From Paulinella micropora (lineage: Eukaryota; Cercozoa; Imbricatea; Euglyphida), in assembly GCA_009731375.1 (NCBI GenBank), contig BJOX01000344.1, forward strand, positions 410,626 to 437,662: a stretch of DNA of 27,037 bases. The letters run 5' to 3'. Positions within the stretch are counted from its first letter, which is position 1; every line of letters begins with the position of its first letter. The position numbers and the translations under genes were made by a program. Positions 23,723-27,037 of the stretch are shown piece by piece. The notes beneath the pieces were generated by a model. That model saw only the letters and a program-made list of their open reading frames with translations, searched no databases and was not told where the DNA came from.

Positions 23723-24461
23723 CTGGAGGGGGAAGAAGAGAGGAAGGAGAAGACTGTGAAGTTTAACCCTAAAGTCACAGTGCTTTCTAATGCTGTTGTG
23801 CAGACGGGGCCAACACTTCCTCTATGTGAAAACAAAGATGTGGGTACACAGAGACTGCAGCCCCAAGGTAGTCTCATACCCGTTCATACAGCACGGTTAC
23901 CAATGATAACTGATGCAAATAGGAATGCGAGACTTGCGATGGAGGCGAGGAGGCCAACGGCAGACGTATCGCCTCGGCCAAGCAAACAACCACGAACAGA
24001 CTCAATGTCTACGGTCGCGGCGGGTGGCGAGCAAAAAGACAATGTGTGTACTCAAGTACCACAAGACAATGTCGCTCAAATAGTAAACGCACCAGTACCG
24101 CAGAATAATAAAAATGTTAATGAGGTGAAGCAGGAGGAGAAGAAGGAGGAGTTGAAAAACTTAGAGNNNNNNNNNNTCCAAAATTTGGAACGTAAAGTTC
24201 TTGTTCTCGCAGCCAATATACAGGCCCGATGCTCTGTGTTAACGGGCACTCTCAAAGGAGTGAGCAGCCGGACGGATATCACAGGAATCATCACACTGAC
24301 CTTTAAATTGAAATCCGCACGAGTATACCGTATGGACCTCTATGTCGTCCCCGGTTACCACGGGTCAATATTACTATCGTATGACCAATTGGCTACGATG
24401 GGGGCTGTGATTGATTGCGCCGCACGGCGAGTGATATATGGAGTAAAAAGAGGAGAAGAGA
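23723..24461 (+). CDS. pol: Pol N-terminal part with protease, in frame after the gag UGA
   Basis: The gag frame stays open without a break after the TGA at 23722: next codons CTG GAG GGG, continuing to the gap at 24462. A low-complexity linker is followed by a gap (24167-24176). After it comes a retropepsin-like C-terminal half with YVVPGYHGSILLSYDQLA and then GAVIDCAARRVIYG, matching the LLG-x-D-x-L and the 'IDC' strand of LTR-element proteases. The Asp-Thr/Ser-Gly active site is not seen and is probably lost in the ten-N gap, which must be larger than written. Expression is either by UGA readthrough or the UGA is a nonsense mutation. Confidence 0.6.
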
Positions 24462-24631
24462 NNNNNNNNNNNNNNNNNNNNNNNNNNNNNNNNNNNNNNN
24501 NNNNNNNNNNNNNNNNNNNNNNNNNNNNNNNNNNNNNNNNNNNNNNNNNNNNNNNNNNNNNNNNNNNNNNNNNNNNNNNNNNNNNNNNNNNNNNNNNNNN
24601 NNNNNNNNNNNNNNNNNNNNNNNNNNNNNNN
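24462..24631. other. assembly gap between protease and RT
   Basis: 170 Ns of uncertain true length. The reading frame cannot be followed across it. Confidence 0.95.
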
Positions 24632-24669
24632 AGAGCTTTTAAAAGCCAAATTAGAGGCGAACAAGGAAA
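24632..24669 (+). pseudogene. pol: Pol fragment just before the RT frame change
   Basis: Starting at 24633, one frame reads ELLKAKLEANKEIF, which looks coding. The RT continues in the next frame after a run of seven T (24670-24676), so the frame changes by one base at the homopolymer. This is either a real indel or a sequencing error. Confidence 0.45.
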
Positions 24670-26826
24670 TTTTTTTACCCTCCACATGCAGGTGGTGTCA
24701 AGCCTGAAGATTTCACTGCGGTTATTTACAAAATACCGGGTGCGGAGCCGTCACCGGCATCACGAAGGGCGAATTTGAGTATACATGAGGCGAAAATAGC
24801 GGAGGAGCTAGCAAGACAGCTGCTCAATGAGGACTTTATTGAGAGATCAACATCTCCAATAGTCTCACAACCGAGAATAGTGCCGAAGCCAGGAGGAGAA
24901 TGGCGCCTGACAGTTAACTATGCTCGTGTTAACAAGGTGCTGGAGGAAGAGAGAAATCCTCTCCCGACATTAGAAGAAGGAAGGAGAGTACTGCGGAATG
25001 CAAAATTCTATTCGGTCATTGACCTTAAGAATGGCTTCTGGCAGATACCACTGGAGGAAAAGTCCAGATGGCTGACGGCGTTTGTGGTGGGTATGGAAAT
25101 ATACCAATGGAAAGTGCTTCCGATGGGCCTCAAGCAAGCCCCAGGACTTTTCCAGAAGGCGATGCAGAAGATGTTGAGCAGTCAGTACGATGATTTGTCT
25201 GACGGTGGCTTTATGAGAAGGCGGGGACAGAAGGCGGGAGAATATGCATTTTGCTATATCGATGACATTATCGTATACTCTAACACAATGGAGGAGCATA
25301 TCGATCATTTGTCCGATATATTCAGGCGCATCGGAGCTTTTGGCCTGAAGTGCAATCTAAAGAAGTGTCAACTTGCCAAGACGAGTGTGACATACTTAGG
25401 GTACGAGATCTCCCATAATCGAGTCTCGATATCCAAAGAGAAGAGGGAGGAGATTATGAATCGACCGATACCGAAGAACCGCACTGAATTGCACTCATTC
25501 CTTGCGATGGCGCAATACTATAGCCAGTTTATACCCGATTGGGGTGCAACACGGGCTAAAGTGGAGAAAATGATAGATTTTGGAGACTTTGAGAAGTGGG
25601 ACGAAGAGGCTTTGCAAGCGTTTCATGCGCTCAAAGATCTCATTTACAAAGACCCGAAAGACGGAGGACTGGTGTTAACGATGCCCGACTTTACGAAACA
25701 ATTCGTAGTCGATACAGACGCATCTAAGTTTGCGATTGGGGCTGTATTACAACAAGAGGATGAGGAGAAGAAATTACGCCCAATCATGTTTATTAGTAGG
25801 AAGTTGTGTGCGGCGGAGAGAAACTATTGCACAAGGCAAAGAGAGGCGTTGGCGGTAGTGTGGGCCCTCAAGAGGCTCAGAGAGTATTTGTGGGGAGGAC
25901 CTCAATTTACTGTCAGAACTGATCATCATAACCTGTTATGGTTGATGAATCATGAACAGACGGGACGGCTGGCGCGGTGGCAAGCGTTCTTGTCTTGTTT
26001 CGATTTTACAATGGTCCATCTACCGGGAAAGCGAAATGTGGTCGCTGATAGCCTCTCTAGGCTAGAGTTTAACTCAGAAGTATCGGCGTTGGTGTCCACG
26101 GTGGAGATGGAAGACTTGTCCACTGACAAGGTGTATGAGGTCAGCCACATTGAGGCGATGGAGATGGCGAGTGGAGTCCGATATGACCGCACAGGTCTAC
26201 GGTACAGTCCACAAGGCCCGGATCACGGGATATGTTGTGAGCTACATACCCAGGAGGACGCTGAGTGGTCCTATGAGGTATATGAGAATGCGAAGGCGAA
26301 CATAAGAGAGGAAGAGGAGACGCAGGAAGTTTATGCGGAGCCTCCTCAAGAGCGGAGAAGTGACCTAGACGATGACCCGGAAAGAATCGGGGTACGGCTA
26401 GAAGATGGTACTATCCATATAGCCTCGCCTACCGCATGGAGGCAACAACAGGCTCAAGATCCGGAGTTTAAAGAACTGATACAGTTATATCAGAACCCGG
26501 ATGAGCTACGGATGACGAAAGCGATCAAAGATCAGATGAAGGAGATGGGATGGAGAGATGGTCTACTGTGGTACAAGGGCCTTCACGGTCGCTATGCGTC
26601 ACAGCCGGACAAATGGACCCTTTGGGTACCGGAGAGTCTGAGACGATTTATATTTGTCGCAGCCCACAATTGCCCACTTTTGGCGCATCCGGGTCGACAA
26701 CGAACTCATATGTTCGTAGCGAGGCGATTCTGGTGGAAGAAGATGAAGGAGGAGATAGATCAGGCGGTGGATGCATGCATCCCGTGCAAGATAAACAAAA
26801 CACCACTGAGGCAAATTTCGGCCTGA
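24670..26826 (+). CDS. pol: Pol: reverse transcriptase, RNase H, integrase zinc-binding region
   Basis: Residue numbers count from 24775. The frame is open from 24643 and looks coding from about 24676, with the PGAEP and RR segments that precede RT. RT: a VPKPGGEWRL strand; PMGLKQAPGLFQKAMQ; catalytic Tyr-Ile-Asp-Asp at 25255-25266 (residues 161-164). RNase H of the Ty3 type: DTDAS at 25711 (residue 313), TDHH around residue 383, and GKRNVVADSLSR with its Asp at residue 425. Integrase HHCC finger: His631, His638, then Cys668 and Cys671 (CIPC). The PR-RT-RH-IN order places it in the Ty3/gypsy (Metaviridae) lineage. The TGA at 26824-26826 interrupts it because the integrase core continues in another frame. 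Confidence 0.85.
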   Translation, partial: FFYPPHAGGVKPEDFTAVIYKIPGAEPSPASRRANLSIHEAKIAEELARQLLNEDFIERSTSPIVSQPRIVPKPGGEWRLTVNYARVNKVLEEERNPLPTLEEGRRVLRNAKFYSVIDLKNGFWQIPLEEKSRWLTAFVVGMEIYQWKVLPMGLKQAPGLFQKAMQKMLSSQYDDLSDGGFMRRRGQKAGEYAFCYIDDIIVYSNTMEEHIDHLSDIFRRIGAFGLKCNLKKCQLAKTSVTYLGYEISHNRVSISKEKREEIMNRPIPKNRTELHSFLAMAQYYSQFIPDWGATRAKVEKMIDFGDFEKWDEEALQAFHALKDLIYKDPKDGGLVLTMPDFTKQFVVDTDASKFAIGAVLQQEDEEKKLRPIMFISRKLCAAERNYCTRQREALAVVWALKRLREYLWGGPQFTVRTDHHNLLWLMNHEQTGRLARWQAFLSCFDFTMVHLPGKRNVVADSLSRLEFNSEVSALVSTVEMEDLSTDKVYEVSHIEAMEMASGVRYDRTGLRYSPQGPDHGICCELHTQEDAEWSYEVYENAKANIREEEETQEVYAEPPQERRSDLDDDPERIGVRLEDGTIHIASPTAWRQQQAQDPEFKELIQLYQNPDELRMTKAIKDQMKEMGWRDGLLWYKGLHGRYASQPDKWTLWVPESLRRFIFVAAHNCPLLAHPGRQRTHMFVARRFWWKKMKEEIDQAVDACIPCKINKTPLRQISA

Positions 26827-27037
26827 TTGGCGAATTCCCTCTTCATGCGGCGATGTTTGAGTTTATACACATTGATCATGTGGGACCTTTCCCAGAATCG
26901 AAGGATGGTTACAAATACCTCCTTACGGCTATTGACAGAGCCACCAACTATGTGTGGATCATCCCTGTCAAAGACGTTACCGGCAAGACGACGGCCGAGG
27001 CGCTGATCGATAGGATCATCTCACAGATCGGAGTACC
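26785..27037 (+). pseudogene. pol: Pol: integrase catalytic core, frameshifted and cut by window end
   Basis: In the frame one base back from RT, this is open from before 26785 to the window end. It contains FIHIDHVGPFPESKDGYKY, whose Asp (26874-26876) is the first of the D,D-35-E triad, then LLTAIDRATNYVWIIPV. The other two catalytic residues lie beyond 27037. The shift from the RT frame happens in the A-rich stretch near 26791-26800. No classic -1 slippery heptamer is in the right phase there, so an indel is more likely than programmed frameshifting. Confidence 0.8.

Noticed and set aside
26791-26801. Programmed -1 frameshift site before the integrase core
   Set aside because: The A-rich run has no X XXY YYZ heptamer in the incoming frame, and such a site between integrase finger and core would be without precedent known to me.

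Overview
This is eukaryotic nuclear DNA. It shows many short GT-AG exons, long introns made almost entirely of simple repeats, and an LTR retrotransposon. The organism cannot be named from the sequence. A microsatellite-rich unicellular eukaryote, possibly a holozoan protist such as an ichthyosporean, is my guess at low confidence. Several runs of N mark assembly gaps (2337-2346, 7892-7901, 9925-10151, 18293-18302, 24167-24176, 24462-24631).

Layout. 1-75: a tRNA-like or SINE-like fragment on the minus strand. 76-536: end of a repeat-filled intron and the last exon of an unidentified plus-strand gene. 537-4700: repeat-rich sequence with a minus-strand coding relic (about 1129-1505) and several weak minus-strand candidate exons (2501-2572, 3114-3193, 3774-3839, 4492-4680) that may belong to one undescribed gene. 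4752-18940: one plus-strand gene that I could rebuild in 25 exons with consistent reading phase. It encodes a DEAD-box RNA helicase of the DDX21 (Gu)/plant RH3 type, with a GUCT domain, an Arg/Gly-rich tail and an N-terminus that looks like a mitochondrial presequence. Only about 2.3 kb of its 14.2 kb is coding. Its introns also hold a 1.3 kb foldback element, a LINE-like reverse-transcriptase tail, and a 513-bp insert between 33-bp direct repeats. 18941-21028: helicase 3' flank, then the undefined 5' LTR and leader of a retrotransposon. 21029-27037: a Ty3/gypsy-type retrotransposon (gag, protease, reverse transcriptase, RNase H, integrase), cut off by the window end before the 3' LTR.

Most unusual points. 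(1) Several helicase exons are accompanied by truncated copies of themselves in the neighbouring introns. Copies lying upstream keep the acceptor and exon head; copies lying downstream keep the exon tail and donor. (2) The retrotransposon Gag carries a CCCH-like finger and an RGG tail where a CCHC knuckle is usual, and is separated from pol by a single in-frame UGA. (3) Pol reading-frame breaks fall at or beside homopolymers and gaps, so some may be assembly errors rather than true decay.
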